From Calycina herbarum (taxonomy: Eukaryota > Ascomycota > Leotiomycetes > Helotiales > Pezizellaceae), in the NCBI GenBank assembly GCA_001414485.1, contig LLEY01000006.1, positions 1 through 64,000 on the forward strand: DNA of 64,000 nucleotides. The letters run 5' to 3'. A program made the position numbers and the translations under genes. This document shows, in pieces, positions 12,330-24,397 of this stretch (its first letter is position 1; each line of letters begins with the position of its first letter). Below the pieces are notes generated by a model. That model searched no databases. It saw nothing but the letters and a program-made list of their open reading frames with translations, and was not told the DNA's origin.

Positions 12330-12770
12330 TTACGAAGCGGCTCCACCCTTCTTTCCAGCCTCAACAGGGTCAACCTTTCCATGAGCGAATTCTAAAACAA
12401 ACAAAGTCAATAATCACCTCTTCAAAACAAAATATGAAAAAACTTACGGCCTTTGGCACTACTCTGGTTAGAGGTCTCGGTAGAGGTATCCTGAGATTGT
12501 CCTCCAGTAGCATGTCCTCCCATCTTTCCAGCCTCGACTGGATCAACCTTTCCTTGTGCGAATTCTGTGGGAGGAATGTGAGATTCAGGACTTGAAGAGG
12601 GAAAGGGATGGGGAGGATATACCTCCAGTTCCAACACGCTTGTCTGGGGTTCCGTCCTCCTTCAATCCATCGTGCTCTGTGTTGATGTCAGTTCATATTT
12701 CTTGTTGAACTTCCAGAGCGGAGAGGCCAGTGAATGAAGACATACCAGTTGGTTTGTAAGTTGCAGACAT
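12330..12770 (-). CDS. Small KGG-type hydrophilic stress/conidiation protein
   Basis: Four short exons (12746-12770, 12623-12676, 12564 down to 12448, 12391 down to 12330) join in frame to about 85 residues starting MSATYKPTEHDGLKEDGTP. The protein is very hydrophilic, without membrane segments or cysteines. Exons 3 and 4 both begin with nearly the same unit: EFAQGKVDPVEAGKMGG and QFAHGKVDPVEAGKKGG. The DPVEAGKKGG motif is typical of small fungal proteins grouped with con-10 or KGG-repeat proteins, often abundant in spores or under stress. That assignment rests on motif memory and the exact function is unknown. The short introns match the nearest possible frame at each junction. Confidence 0.75.
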
Positions 12771-14061
12771 TTTGAAGAGTTGTTTGGTTTGGTAGCTTTT
12801 GGTTTGAGTATTTGTTTGTGTTGTAGTTTGGAAGTGAGAAGAGAAGCTGTTGCGAATGGAGAGCAGTCCTCCAGGAAAAATCCTCAACTATATACCCCAT
12901 CCACCCCCCCCTTTCACAAGGCAACCCTCACCCCCAAACCAAGACACCAAGAAATGCACCAATCCATCACACATGCATACACATGCAAAAAACAAACATC
13001 CACCGATCGATCATCGACATTCAAAAATCCCATGTCAACCAACCATTTCCATAGTCCCAAAAACCTGTTTGTCTCGCGGAGAAAACCCTCCCAGCGAGGG
13101 GCTGATCCAAGAACTAGGCTCCCCCCAACTCCCTTCCCCGCATCTCAATGACATCAAGAGTATTGACAACCCACCCAAGTATTCTCCAATCACTCCCCAG
13201 CCTTCTCCTTTCCTCCCTTCTCGTTGGATGTGGTCAGACGCGTTCACTGCAGATCCTCAACCCCCCTTCTCCACAAATCCCTCACGCATGCACGTGATGA
13301 GGCGTTTTGTCGATGACGACTTGAAATCATACCCATGGAAATGTGCTAGCTGATTTGTACCTGATGCTTTAGTCGATGATGTAAATCTTTCAGGGGTTCC
13401 CCGCTTTTGACAGCCATTATTTCAGAGGCTAGATGGTGTTTGAGGTCTGGTGCCGACTTGGATCGCATCGCTACGGCATGTTGGTTTGTTTTGTGTTTGT
13501 ACTAATTATGCTCTAGCCAAAGATCGCCATGTGGGTTTTGTTTAGGGGGCTTGGAGATCATGAAGGGGAGATCAACACTAGTATCTCACCGGAATTTTGT
13601 CATGATATGCTGCATTTGTATCTCAGAACCTTGTTCATCTTGCTTATATTTTTCCTTATCCGAAATGCATTTGTTTGAAAGTACCGGTAGCGGACGAAAA
13701 GGAAAGAAGGCGTAAATATCAGCGTAATCGAAAGCACAGACAAGTGGAGGGTAGGGGAAAAAAAGAGAAAGAGAAAGAGAGAGGAGAGGAGAGGAGAGGA
13801 GAAGAGAAGAGAAAAGAGTACAGATCCTTTACCAAAACATCATTTCAAGGGAGCTCAGCTAACAAAATCCAGGTTGACTATCTCATTATTGTATAGATGT
13901 CTTGGCCTGATGTAAGTATTCTCCACCCCTCAGCAAATCCGAGGCAAAGCTAATAAACATTAAATAGCCCATTTGCAAGTATTATTTTCGATCCCGCTTT
14001 TGTTTTTCGCAATTCTACCCTGTAGTGGTTGCAATTCGACCCCGCAGTAAAGGTATTTCCT
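12771..14061. other. Intergenic region with a purine-rich tract
   Basis: Probable promoter of the KGG gene (near 12771-13100) and 3' flank of the secreted protein gene. A GA-rich simple repeat (GAGAG/GAGGAGAG) lies at about 13759-13816. The open frames across it are compositional artefacts. Confidence 0.6.
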
Positions 14062-14905
14062 CTACTTGAACGCCGCCGTAGACCCTCGTCCAACGTTCTG
14101 TCTCGCCATGCGCATCAATTTCGCGGCCGGGTTGTCACACAGTGGTGAAAGACAGACACCGGTGGTATCTCCGGGATTGACACAGCATGTATTGACGGCA
14201 CATATAGTTCCTGAGCCCTTTCCACAATCATCGTCGCTTGCACAAGTCTTCAACCCATCGCAAATAGAATTCTGACCGCAGAATCCAGTGCCGGCGGTAT
14301 CGCTGAAGCAATAGCAGTTGTTGTTGTCGTTGCAATTGCTGAATCCGGAGTCGCAGGTTTGGCCTTGACATGAGGTGTTGGAGCATGCTCCGTTCTTGCA
14401 TTCATCTCCTACAGGACAGACAATACCGCATTTTCCGCAATTGTTGGGGTCCGTGATGGTGTTGGTACAGGCTGGGGCAGAGGCGGTTGTGGTGACGGTG
14501 CTTGTGGTTGTCTAACTGTGTGTTAGCCATGGGATACAAGTTTGAGCACTGAGCACTTACTGGAGTTGGAGCCGTGAAAGTCGTGGGCAAAACGCCTAGA
14601 CACGAGCAAGCGCTCGAGTATCGCACAGCTCCGGAACACGCGCTCGCATAGTCAGGAATTGGTCCTCCCGCACGTTTCGCAAGTGGTGCTGTTGGACCTG
14701 GAGTGACGGTCGTGGTGGTGATGATGGTGACTGGCGAAGGAGTAACCGTGGCTTGGAGATACTTCACACAATCGGTACTCGCAGTCTTTGGCCACTCAGG
14801 ACCTCGTCGAGTACCAATGAGTGCGCGCAGGCAGTTGTCTTCGTTACATCCAGTAGCAATTGCAACTCCTGCAAAAGAGAGGACGAAAGGAGTGTACAAA
14901 TGCAT
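14062..14905 (-). CDS. Secreted cysteine-rich protein with Thr/Pro linker
   Basis: Two exons (14561-14905 and 14062-14511, intron of 49 bp) join in frame to about 264 residues. The N-terminus MHLYTPFVLSFAGVAIATG reads as a signal peptide. A small domain with Cys pairs follows (CNEDNCLRALIG, CVKYLQATVTP), then a Thr/Pro-rich linker containing a LAKRAG dibasic site and a short CSCLGVLP segment. The C-terminal half carries many cysteines (NNCGKCGIVC, CYCFSDTAG, CASDDDCGKG, NTCCVNPGD), consistent with disulphide-bonded repeats. Proteins of this layout are common in fungal secretomes. A cell-wall or host-interface location is inferred and no enzymatic motif is seen. Confidence 0.8.
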
Positions 14906-17015
14906 GACGACCGACGAAGATGTGTAGACTTGGAGGAACGGAACCGGGAAAACTTCAAATTAAGAGAGACAAAGAGAGAGAGAGATTGAAAACTTGAAGG
15001 AGATGGAACAGAAATCCAAAAGAAAAGAAGAGCCAGGGAATTCTAGGGTCCTCGTGCCTTATATCGGGTTTGCCATCATCCAGGAATAGAAAGAGTGAGT
15101 GGCAGGGGTTCATGACATTGCAGCCCACACACAGCATCGCGCCTGCCAATTCCTCTTCATGTTGGGACCGATTTCTGCACTCGTTCGCAGCAGGCAGTGG
15201 CAGTTGCACGAAAGCAGTCTGGAGGCGCTGCCGAGTCTTCATTGAGAGAGGAAACAAAAAATTGCCCGGCAGAATGCAGGCGATGGGCCTTTTGCAGGCT
15301 GCACTCTACTGCACCTGTGCGGCACATAGGGACACTCCTCCTGGGGAGCTGCAGCTGCAGCTGCAGCTTCCTCGTTGAACTGAACTGTAACCGAGGTAAC
15401 CCCCCAAACCGATTGTGATAACCAGGGGTTGGAAAGCTTCCAATCTTCGAGCCTTCCTTCGATGCAGAAACCAATATTTGCACTCGGAAATCGATTTTCA
15501 CTCTACATTTCTTATCGTTTGAGAGTTCCATGAAGTGCTCGTCGAGGAGAGGAATCTCACCAAGACCCTTTTACTTGCAGATTTATTGGCGGTTAGGTTG
15601 GATGCATGCATGTAAGACCGGTTCATATGGAGCGCTACCAAGGTTGCACTAGCCCGTATCGATGCAGTGCAACGCCTATTCAGGAACGGGAGTCGACAGA
15701 AAGAAAAAGGACATCAAGTCGGTGTTGTTCGTCCTTCGTTGGACTGATATAAATTGAAGAAGCGGGGAAGTTTTGTCAGAGTCTTTCAATCAATTATTCA
15801 TCTAGCGTTTATTCTGGGAATGAGAAGCACAAATTAACTTGAACGCTTCCAGCTTGGAGTTTGTAGTTCAACTAAGCAAGGCACCTGATGGAAAGTTGTA
15901 CGTGCCGTTGGAGCCTTGCCTAAGGAGGTAAACTGCACGCACGTTCTTTCTTCACCGAGAGTTGTATTGATTGTGGAAAGTTCGCAGGATACGAGAGAGA
16001 ATTGTTTCAAACAACGAACGGAGGATTCTTTGGGTGCTGTGCATACATGTTCCTCACCCCCTCGACAAAACTTTGTTGGCAGGGAAGCCCAGACACCAAC
16101 TTTGCGTTTTCTTTCTCGACGAGTTCAACGAGCCCAACGATGATCGAGACAAATCCCCTTTGATACATCTCAAGTATGGCAACTTCCCCATTTTGTACCT
16201 CGCTTTGGAGAGGGGAAGAGGTATCCCTCATGATACGTTACCTACCTGGTGGTGATGATTTCCAAGGTAAAGAGTACACTGTATCGCGAATGTTCACAAA
16301 AAAGTTTTTATCGGGCACTTGTACAATCTATGAGTGGAGATGGTCTAGATGTGACCATCTTGACGTATGGATCTACCTCGTGGCCGAATTGTTGCTCTCC
16401 CGCCCCTCGGGCATCGGTATCGCTCCTTCCTATTTCTCTCCCTTGGCGGGCCGCCTCTCTCGTGGCTCTTGCATGGTAGAGTGGTATGAGAGAACAATTT
16501 GTGTTGATGGTACCCTTTACTGTAACCTTTGAGCGTGGCTAGACTAGTACTAGTCTCTTCGTTCTCGTGGAGGAATTGGTATTTAAATTCTTGTTGTTCC
16601 GTGTGTTGTGTTGTTCAAATTTTCCCCTGGTTGATTTGTATCATGAAGGGTTTATTTCTAAGCTTCCTCAAGTTCTGTTGCCTTTGAATTTCAGTAGTCT
16701 TTACCAAGTCAGCCTTTTAATTGGGCTCATACAGAGTTGAAGTTCTTCCATTGCCACGTACATGAAGAAGTTTTTGGAACTTTTCTAGCTTCAATGCAAG
16801 ATACGTGAACACGACATCTTAACTCGTGCCAAGTTTCGGGTCACATTTCTGGACGTCAAAAGCTTTTAGCAGGTGCCTTCGTTGTGAGGAAGTGAATGTT
16901 GAATGTTGAATGTCGTTCCCTATTTTCTTTATTTTGCGAAAAAGCCAACATCCCTATATGAAGGATACCCTTATTGTACAATGCTAAAACCATTGTTATT
17001 ACTTTCTTCAGTGAC
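14906..17015. other. Intergenic region
   Basis: About 2 kb without a supported gene. Several frames of 75-120 codons exist near 15070-15530 and 15916-16532 but lack homology signals, signal peptides or compatible splice sites. A GCTGCAG tandem palindromic run lies near 15349-15368. Confidence 0.55.
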
Positions 17016-18174
17016 CTAGCTCAATCCATTCAATAACTCAAAGCAAGATGTCGGATACGCAAGCCAATTGTGAAAACAACCGTCGTTTATTAGTGGATTC
17101 CCACCCAAAAATATCCCCCTTTTATCACATTTTCCAAATGTTACAAGTATTTCGCCCTTCAGAGCCGCACCATAAAGGGTTCGCTCTGGAGTGAATCGGC
17201 TTGGTGTTGGATTGGCGTTTGGTGGAGTATCACTACCGAAATTGGCAATAGGATCTCCGAGCGTAACCTTAGATTTGCATATAGCAAATCGGAAAGGCCA
17301 CTGTGGTCCACCCCAATACGTTGGATCCTCTAGTTCAAATGTGGGTGGTTCATTCGGAGTCGTCAACCTCAGAAGGCCTTGGAGAAGAAGAAGATCACTG
17401 GATTTTTGGAGTTCTTGGAACGCCTCGCATTGTGGAAGACGTGGTCGGAAAAGGGAAATATTTTCTTGTAGGAATCCGTACACTACATGATTGCTTTCAG
17501 GAACTTCCTTCAAGACGTATTTCGCGAGAGTCGATACCTCCTTGGTGCCAATAGGAAGACAGCTGAGTTTCTCCACGCAAAGATCGACTAGGTCTTGCAT
17601 ACCATACCGCTCGCCCAGACATAGCACAAGTACCGCTGTCTTGAAAGCTTCATGTGTTCCCGCCGTACTGGTAAAGGTCCCGCATGCGAGTCCCATATCG
17701 TGCCATTCCGACTTGTATTTCTCTTTTTTGCTCTCGGGTAAGATCCTTTGGACATACGATTCGCAAACTAATGTGAGAACGTGAGGATGTTTTGCTTGGC
17801 GTGGAAAGAAATCTCCGTCGTAAATAAACTCCACGAGTCTATCGAACACGGCGGCGTCTCTTCCTCGAAGTTGATTTTCTTCTCTGCTCCTTCAATGAAT
17901 GCGTCTGGTCGAAGAGCAGCCTTGAAGAAGGGAATATGGAGGAGTTTATCTTGGTGGACATAGTACTGTACTTGCTTGGCAGATTCGGGACCGACGCAGA
18001 GGGTGATCAGAGGCGACGTGAAGGGCCTAAAACCCAAATTAGTAATGTATCATATTGTCATTTGGGAGCGTGTATGACGCACGAAGGGCGGGGTGTCTCG
18101 ACGCTGGGACGAGCTGGGGGCACTACGGTTTTTGGGGGGAGAGACTCACGTCCCTTGTTGGAGAGTTCAGCCAT
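17016..18174 (-). pseudogene. BTB/POZ-domain protein with single-base frame breaks
   Basis: A paralogue of the gene at 19088-20516. Exon 1 would begin at ATG 18174 (MAELSNKG). The BTB domain follows in the next exon (SPLITLCVGPES, YYVHQDKLLHIPFFKAALRP) and continues as VFDRLVEFIYDGDFFPR to a stop at 17016. Two problems appear. Near 17857-17862 the frame shifts by one base between INFEEE and the expected DAAVFDRLVEF, as if one base of a GAGGAC were lost. The intron between 18150 and about 18030 also joins in the wrong phase by one base, next to a GGG run at 18152-18154. BTB proteins are often dimeric adaptors, for example for Cul3 ligases; the function here is unknown. It is either a young pseudogene or an intact gene damaged by sequencing indels. 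Confidence 0.65.
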
Positions 18175-19087
18175 GGTGGGTGTTGGAGGTCAAAAGGTGA
18201 AGTCGCGTTATCGAGTCGAGTCGTCAAGTCGCGTCAAGATTGAAGATGGCTAAGCGAATATAAAAAGATCCACCTACGTCGAAACCAACTCAAAAAAAGG
18301 CCCATCCTCTATGCACGTTAACAAAAAGAATCCTTAAAACTATAGAAAAAAACAGCAAAACTACCCACCACCCCTCGAGGGATGGTCCCGGGTTAAAACC
18401 AGACGAACTGAGTTTTGGTAAATTTTTGGGGTTTATTGTCGAAAATTGTTTGTCGGGTCGTATTGTCGAGTTAGTCGTATCGTATGCGCCTATCGATCCT
18501 CTCGAGAACCACTAAGTTGACCTGAACTGTACCAGCCGGACAGCCGCCCCTAGTGTTCCCATTGGATGCCAAAAGGTCTTATTTGAGATTATGAAGATTC
18601 AAGGGCTTTGTGGGGGTAGATGGGGCTGTGGGTCTCTGGTGGAAAGAGTGAGGAGCCAATTGGAGACGGAGTGCTCAGGTTATTGGTGAGAACTCGCTTA
18701 GTGAATTCTGGTTGCTAGTGAAGTGTGAAGATTGGCTTTGAGTTGTGCCATCAGCGACGAGCAGAAGGGACGACTCAGCTTACTATCCACAGGCACCTTT
18801 GAGTAGCCTCACTCAGGTACTTACTATCTACTTAATACCCACCGCGTACCGCATGCTTATCTATGAAGAACGCCGAATTCTAACTTCAGGCAAAGTTCAG
18901 GGCACCAGCGAATTAGTAGATTTTCAGGATCCATTCTGGGATGCTAGTCAAAGCTTTGTCTATTATACAGCAAATATCCTGAGGTTGAATTGAACTCCGA
19001 CCAAGGTCCCAGGGGCATTCGAAGCATCAACATATCCAGCTTTCGGTGTCCATCCACTAAGGACCAAAACCATCCGAGTCCGCACGT
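18175..19087. other. Intergenic region between BTB paralogues
   Basis: This separates the two minus-strand BTB genes and should contain the promoter of the downstream copy. No open frame with family features was seen. Confidence 0.6.
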
Positions 19088-20516
19088 CTACAAAATCCTG
19101 ACATGGCTTGACAACCATCTGAAAGAGTCGGCAGGATATGAAAGCCCATGGACTGGATTATCACCGCTCTTGGGAGTGTCCAGAATACGTGGATTAAACC
19201 CAACAAAGAACCCTCTATCATCGGTTATCCCGTCCGCAAAAAGCACTTCGCCCTTCAAAGCAACCCCAAAACCAGCAGTGTGACCGTCTGTGTCGTTGCC
19301 ATCGTAGAGCAACCTAGGTTGGTTCGCTCCGTAAGCTTGAATAGACCCGGCGATAGTGACTTCCAGTACACAAATGACATATTTGCGCTCGGTGATATGG
19401 GGAATGGACTCGGGGCCTGGACAATTGATGTCGATCAATACTTTTAGTAGCCCTTGATGAACAAGAGGGTTGTCACTATCTAGAAGGGCTCGAAATTCCT
19501 CGCAGGAAGAAATTCGGAATCGGTGAAGCCGGATTTGCGCGTCCAAAAATCTGTATACATCCATATTGCTGTCTGATATGCTTTCGAGTACATGTTTTGC
19601 CAAAAGAACCACCTATATAAATTCGGGGAATTAGTTATGCTTCGCTCGAGAAATGGTAGATGGCGAGTAAAGGTTTCAACGAAAAATATTCTTACCTCTC
19701 TGGTGCCGATCGGAAAGAAGCTGAGTGTATCCAAGCAATGATCAACCAGAGCATCATAGCCATATCGATCAGATAGGCACATAACTTGTACGACCAGTTC
19801 GAAAAGCTTGAAGGTTTCTTTGGTAGAAACAAGGAGGCCGCACATGACTGCAGACTCATGGATGGCGAAATCGTACTCTCGGGCTTCTTCGCCGGTGGGT
19901 CGGACAATCCATGACTTTCGCTCCATTTTCAAAAGTTCTATGGTGTTATCGTCAAGAAACCTGTACTCTACGCGTGGGAACATGTTGTCTTCGTAGACAT
20001 ATTCGACAAGTCGAGTGAAAACAAAAGGGTCCTCTTCTGGAAAGCTGATTCTTCTCTCTTTGCCTTCAATAAAAGCGTCCGGTCGGAGCGCCGCTACGAA
20101 GAACGGGATTTCCATGAGCTTGTCTTGATGGACGTAAAATAGGGTCGGCTTGACGGTATCGGATTCGGGACCAACGGCGAGGGTGACTAGCGGTGATAGG
20201 TACTCTCTACGAGCCTTGTTAGTATTGAAAAGGAGCTGAGCTTTTAGTAACGCCGGATCTCGGTCGTCGCAGACTTGCTGGCTCAAGTAACGTCAAGCAC
20301 AAATTTCTTGACTTTGAAGGGACGAATCACTTACGAGGTGGTGAGCGTCTCTCCCGCTTTGACCAAGCACTGGAAGGTATCCGGAAGCTCGTTGGAGGAA
20401 TGCATTTTGTTGGCTGATGCAATTTGGTTGTTGGAAGTTGGTTCAGAATTCCCATTATGGGTTGACGGCGGTTCTCGTTTATACGCGCTAATGAATGCTC
20501 GCCAGATTTTCGCCAT
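19088..20516 (-). CDS. BTB/POZ-domain protein
   Basis: Three exons (20335-20516, 19696-20281, 19088-19612) join in frame to about 430 residues. The BTB-containing exon has no ATG of its own, only an in-frame TTG. Splicing from an upstream exon with donor GTAAGT at 20334 restores a start at ATG 20516 (MAKIWRAFISAYKREPP). The open frame extends further upstream without an ATG, so additional 5' exons cannot be excluded. The BTB domain lies at about residues 85-190: SPLVTLAVGPES, FYVHQDKLMEIPFFVAALRP, DAFIEGKERRISFPEEDPFVFTRLV split over that span. A helical region follows (LSDRYGYDALVDHCLDTL). It is closely similar along its length to the frame-broken copy upstream, a local duplication. Partners and function are unknown. 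Confidence 0.75.
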
Positions 20517-21600
20517 TGGAGCGAACTCAGGCCCGATCAAAAGCCTATAGGTAAAATAAGGTGCGGTGACGCTCCGGAATTTGGTCCACCTCCTGCAGTC
20601 TGACTCTTGAGGCTCAAGGTTAGTTGAAAACCCTCTGAGATTCAATCGCCGATAAATTTGATCGCGCCGTTCCTGGACAACGTGATTTTCCCGCTGTATC
20701 CACCACCGAGCTTTCTCTTTCCTCGGAAACTTTCGATGCCGTTGACAAGGGTTTTGGGTTCTTCGTCGAAGATTCAGATGGGAGGTCGCTTGGTGGTGGG
20801 TTGGCGCGCCTGGAGGAGAAGCTTCCTGAGAGTAGTTATACCTCACTGTGACGAAAATGCGAGATAATGAATTAAGCGTGGATCAATTGAAACAGAATAC
20901 ATGAAATGGATAGGTAGAGTACAGGCGTGCTAGCTTTCGCTTCTTTCCGACTCACAGACCTTGAAGTATTCTTGAGGATGACAATAGTATTCATATATCG
21001 GGTTTGTGTTTTTACTATTTAGAATATCAAACATATGAGAACTGCTAATAATTGAGAAGTCTAGGTCAAGGAACATGAAGAATTGATGACATTTAGGAGA
21101 TGATGAGAATTGCAACGTGCAACAAAACCAAAGGACAAATTGAGCACACTCGATCTCTGATTAATAGGTTTTATATTGGGTGATGCCAAGTTATTAAACC
21201 TCCTCGATCTCAAGATAGAAAATCTCCTCAGCTCACCACCTATCTTAAACGTGAGACTTTGGTCTTACGGGCTTGACTTTTTCTGGCTTTTTAGTTGAGA
21301 GAGACGAGGAGTAGTACAAACTTCCTGACTTAAATAAGACTCCTTTGGCTGAGGTATGTTGTCCCCAACCTTGTGTTGCTAATTTCAAGAAGCAGGATTT
21401 TACCCCTTGTTTTTGGAGTAGCCGTTAGACTTCTGATCTTGCTGGGTTACCTTTCTTGGGGTGGGGTTTTCATCGATGATAAGCGACATTCTGAGAGAAG
21501 AGGTGGACATATGTTTTTTTTTGGAGCTGATATATATACTTATGAATAGAATGAGGCAGCATGGCTTCACCTCCCCCTATATAATCACTTCTCAATCACC
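20517..21600. other. Intergenic region, possibly with a 5' exon of the BTB gene
   Basis: The minus-strand frame in 20517-20846 is continuous with BTB exon 1 and could be coding or 5' UTR. Beyond about 20850 the sequence is AT-rich with no supported gene up to the HET relic. Confidence 0.5.
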
Positions 21601-23610
21601 TCATACCTTATTCTTGTAAGGAAAATTCCAACAAAGTTTCAAAAGCGTAACAACATCCAAATCCAGTACCACCCTCTCCTGCTCCGATAAATCATCACCA
21701 CCCGGTTTCCTAATAACACCTGCTGTACCAACAATATCAAACACACCATTCTTCCCTTCAGATTACCTGATAACAACGAAGAAGTCACACCATTTAAACT
21801 GACATACCAAGCCTCCAATCCTAGCATCCTTAGGAGCAAATGCCAAAAGACCATTATCTAGGCCTAGGAGTCGATCGCCATCTTGTTCATTTGGTAAAGT
21901 CGCCCGTACCGAGGATTTGGTTAGTTGGTGGACAGATTGCCATGTGTTCGTTAAGCTTCCGGAGGATCGACTGCGTTGGCGTGTTGTGATGGGTGTTGGA
22001 GATTCTGGTTTCTCCTTTTCTTTGTCGGGAAGTGATAGGAGTGTTGGAGATCGAATAGTCAGCTGAGAGAGCACATCACTAAGGCTTCGTTTTCGACATT
22101 GTGTCGGTTCGGGATCTACAATGGTAGGCTGGGGCTCCCTACTGGGTATTGAAGCGTGGGACTCAGAGCTGGAAATGGAAGAGCAGCGTGGTGTCACTGT
22201 TCCTGGTTGATCGAAGCTCGCGATTACTGCCCGGATTTTCTCTTTTGGAGGAGGGAATGACCACTCGCGTTGGTCTAGTAATTCAATGAGACCGGGTTGG
22301 GCTCGGCGTTGTGTTTTGTCGTATGTTTTGTATGGATCCAGGGAATTTCCATTCCATAAACAGTATCCGTGGGTGTACAGATATTGTGAGCCGAACCAAG
22401 TAATGGGGCCTCGGATTCTTCCTGTCAGTTGGATGTAAGTTTGATTCCTAAACTCCGGGAATTCATTGCCTGAACTGGCAGATTCACAACGAGTTACCGG
22501 CCCATATAAGGTACTTGGGTCCATTCGATTTAATGTTTCTCGTCGTTTTCCCCATCTATGTGCCGACGCTCCATCATCCAGAAGGATCTTAAGAAGTCTT
22601 TGAGCACTTCTTACGAATTGATATACCTTCGGCCGATGATGCAGAAAGTCATGATGGAGAACCTTCGCACAAAGCTTTACCGGAGATGAGACGTAGTCTA
22701 TGGGTAGAGCTTCTCGACAACAAGGTTTAACCAAACTGTGCATTCCCCAAATTTTGTCGCGGATATCAGTGCACATAGCACTCTCATTAAGGAATATCAT
22801 GTCCAAAACAGGGGATCCTTCTTGCTCCTTTTTCATACGAATGAGACGTTGTTGATCAAGTTTTGCGGGTACGGAATTTCGAAGAGTTGGCCTTCGTCTT
22901 TGGCGTGCTCGTCGAGTTCCGAAAAGAGCTGTGTGAGAACACCCCAGGTAACTTTCATTTCTCCCACTTGAACGATGACTTTACTCGCCAGAACCACTTC
23001 TTGAATAATCCACAGTCGAGCCCAGTAACTCCGTCGGCAAAAGTTCAACAATGCCATCCAAGTCCGATCATGTCCCTTGAATTTGAGCGCAACCTTTTTC
23101 GAAGGCATGAAATCGCGAATTGATTTCCGTTTCGTATCCTCCAGAAATGAGAGGGCAATCAACGTATCATCTCGTTGGGCTTTCTTGCTTCCCATGTTTG
23201 GCTCCAATTCCGGTCCAACCCATACTACAACCCGTCTGGCCATGTTGTAAATTTCTCCCATCTTGGCGACTTGATTTTGTCGCTCAACAGTGTCTTCTTG
23301 ATTTATACAAAGTGCGTCGACCCATAAAAGGCGGGGTTCCTTGTCGGGACGCAGACATCGAAGGGCACGCCAAAGACTCTCTCGAATCTCGAATTGATCC
23401 ATCGATTGGAACCCAGAAGTGATTGGATGAGGTTGGGCCCCATTCGTAAGATAATGCTTCATATTGAGGTTTCGGGTTCATGCTCACTTGAATCAATTCG
23501 CATTCGATTTCACCGGGAAGCCCCGGTGGATGAAGTCGGACGAGACGGATGGGATTGGGGTGTTGAACGAGGAGAGGGGAGTAGACGAATGTTTCGACAT
23601 GGTGGGCCAT
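21601..23610 (-). pseudogene. HET-domain (heterokaryon incompatibility) gene, disrupted
   Basis: The reading starts at ATG 23610. Hallmarks of the HET domain are present in order: YEALSYEWG, LLWVDALCINQ, IYNMARRVVVWVG and WARLWIIQEVVLAS. HET-domain proteins trigger programmed cell death after non-self recognition in fungi. The frame is broken three times. Near 23395 it shifts between VPIDGS and FEIRESLWRAL. At 22861-22864 (a four-base T run on the plus strand) one base appears missing between EIPYPQ and LDQQRLIRMKKEQEG. A TAA at 21763-21765 interrupts the C-terminus, after which the same frame continues (FDIVGTAGVIRKPGGDDL) to a natural-looking TGA at 21601. The TAA could come from CAA by a C-to-T change. 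The two shifts might be assembly indels. The three together favour a decayed allele. Confidence 0.8.
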
Positions 23611-24397
23611 TGGTGTTTATCATGGATATTGACATGATGTACTCCATATACTTGGAAATTCGAAAGAGTGAAGAGATGTACGTTGGTAAATGAGGGTGGA
23701 GATGTATGCAAGTGCAGGGCACAGTTCTTTTACCTTGTACCTCAAAGATCACATGTTGAGTTTCCACCGACCTGGAGCAGTCAAACCTGAGCAACTTCGT
23801 TTTTAGAAGGAAAAACACTTTGACCAAGTGTCAGAGTGAAAGAGTGGAAACTAAATCGTTTTCATTGTTGGATTGAGAAACGTGACTAAAATTCAAACCC
23901 CGCCGCGCAAAGGATTTATTTCTGCGATGTGTTGGAGAACTAAAGAAATTACACAATGTAACGGAAGTATAACTCAAGTAATATTTAAACGTTTTAGTTG
24001 TGCAATTCAAATCCCCAGATATTTAATGCAATATTTTTGAATTGACATTATTCCGGTATACGGCTGAATGGTGATTGGTGCTTTTACAGGAGTTACTTTC
24101 AAATGTATCTAAACGCTGTTGAAGAAAGAAAGAAAAAAGCATCAAAAATTGAGTTGGCATTGTTTTAAAACCAAAGAAGGCTAAGAAAACATAGTTCAAA
24201 AAGTTGAGCATCCATGAAGCCAAAAGAAAATAGAAGCTTGTGACAGTTTGATATATCATTCCGTGCCTCAAATAAAAACAGTACTCGTACAAATCCCATC
24301 CATCACCGTTCATTTCCCATTATACATTATCAAATATCCCAGATATCGTATGCCCCAAAGCTCCCATTCGTATATACGCCTTCAATCGACGAACTGC
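23611..24397. other. AT-rich intergenic region
   Basis: Upstream of the HET gene and downstream of the F-box gene. It contains only short frames of low complexity and no supported feature. Confidence 0.6.

Noticed and set aside
13675..13896. Lysine/arginine/glutamate-rich frame
   Set aside because: It is produced by the GA-rich simple repeat.
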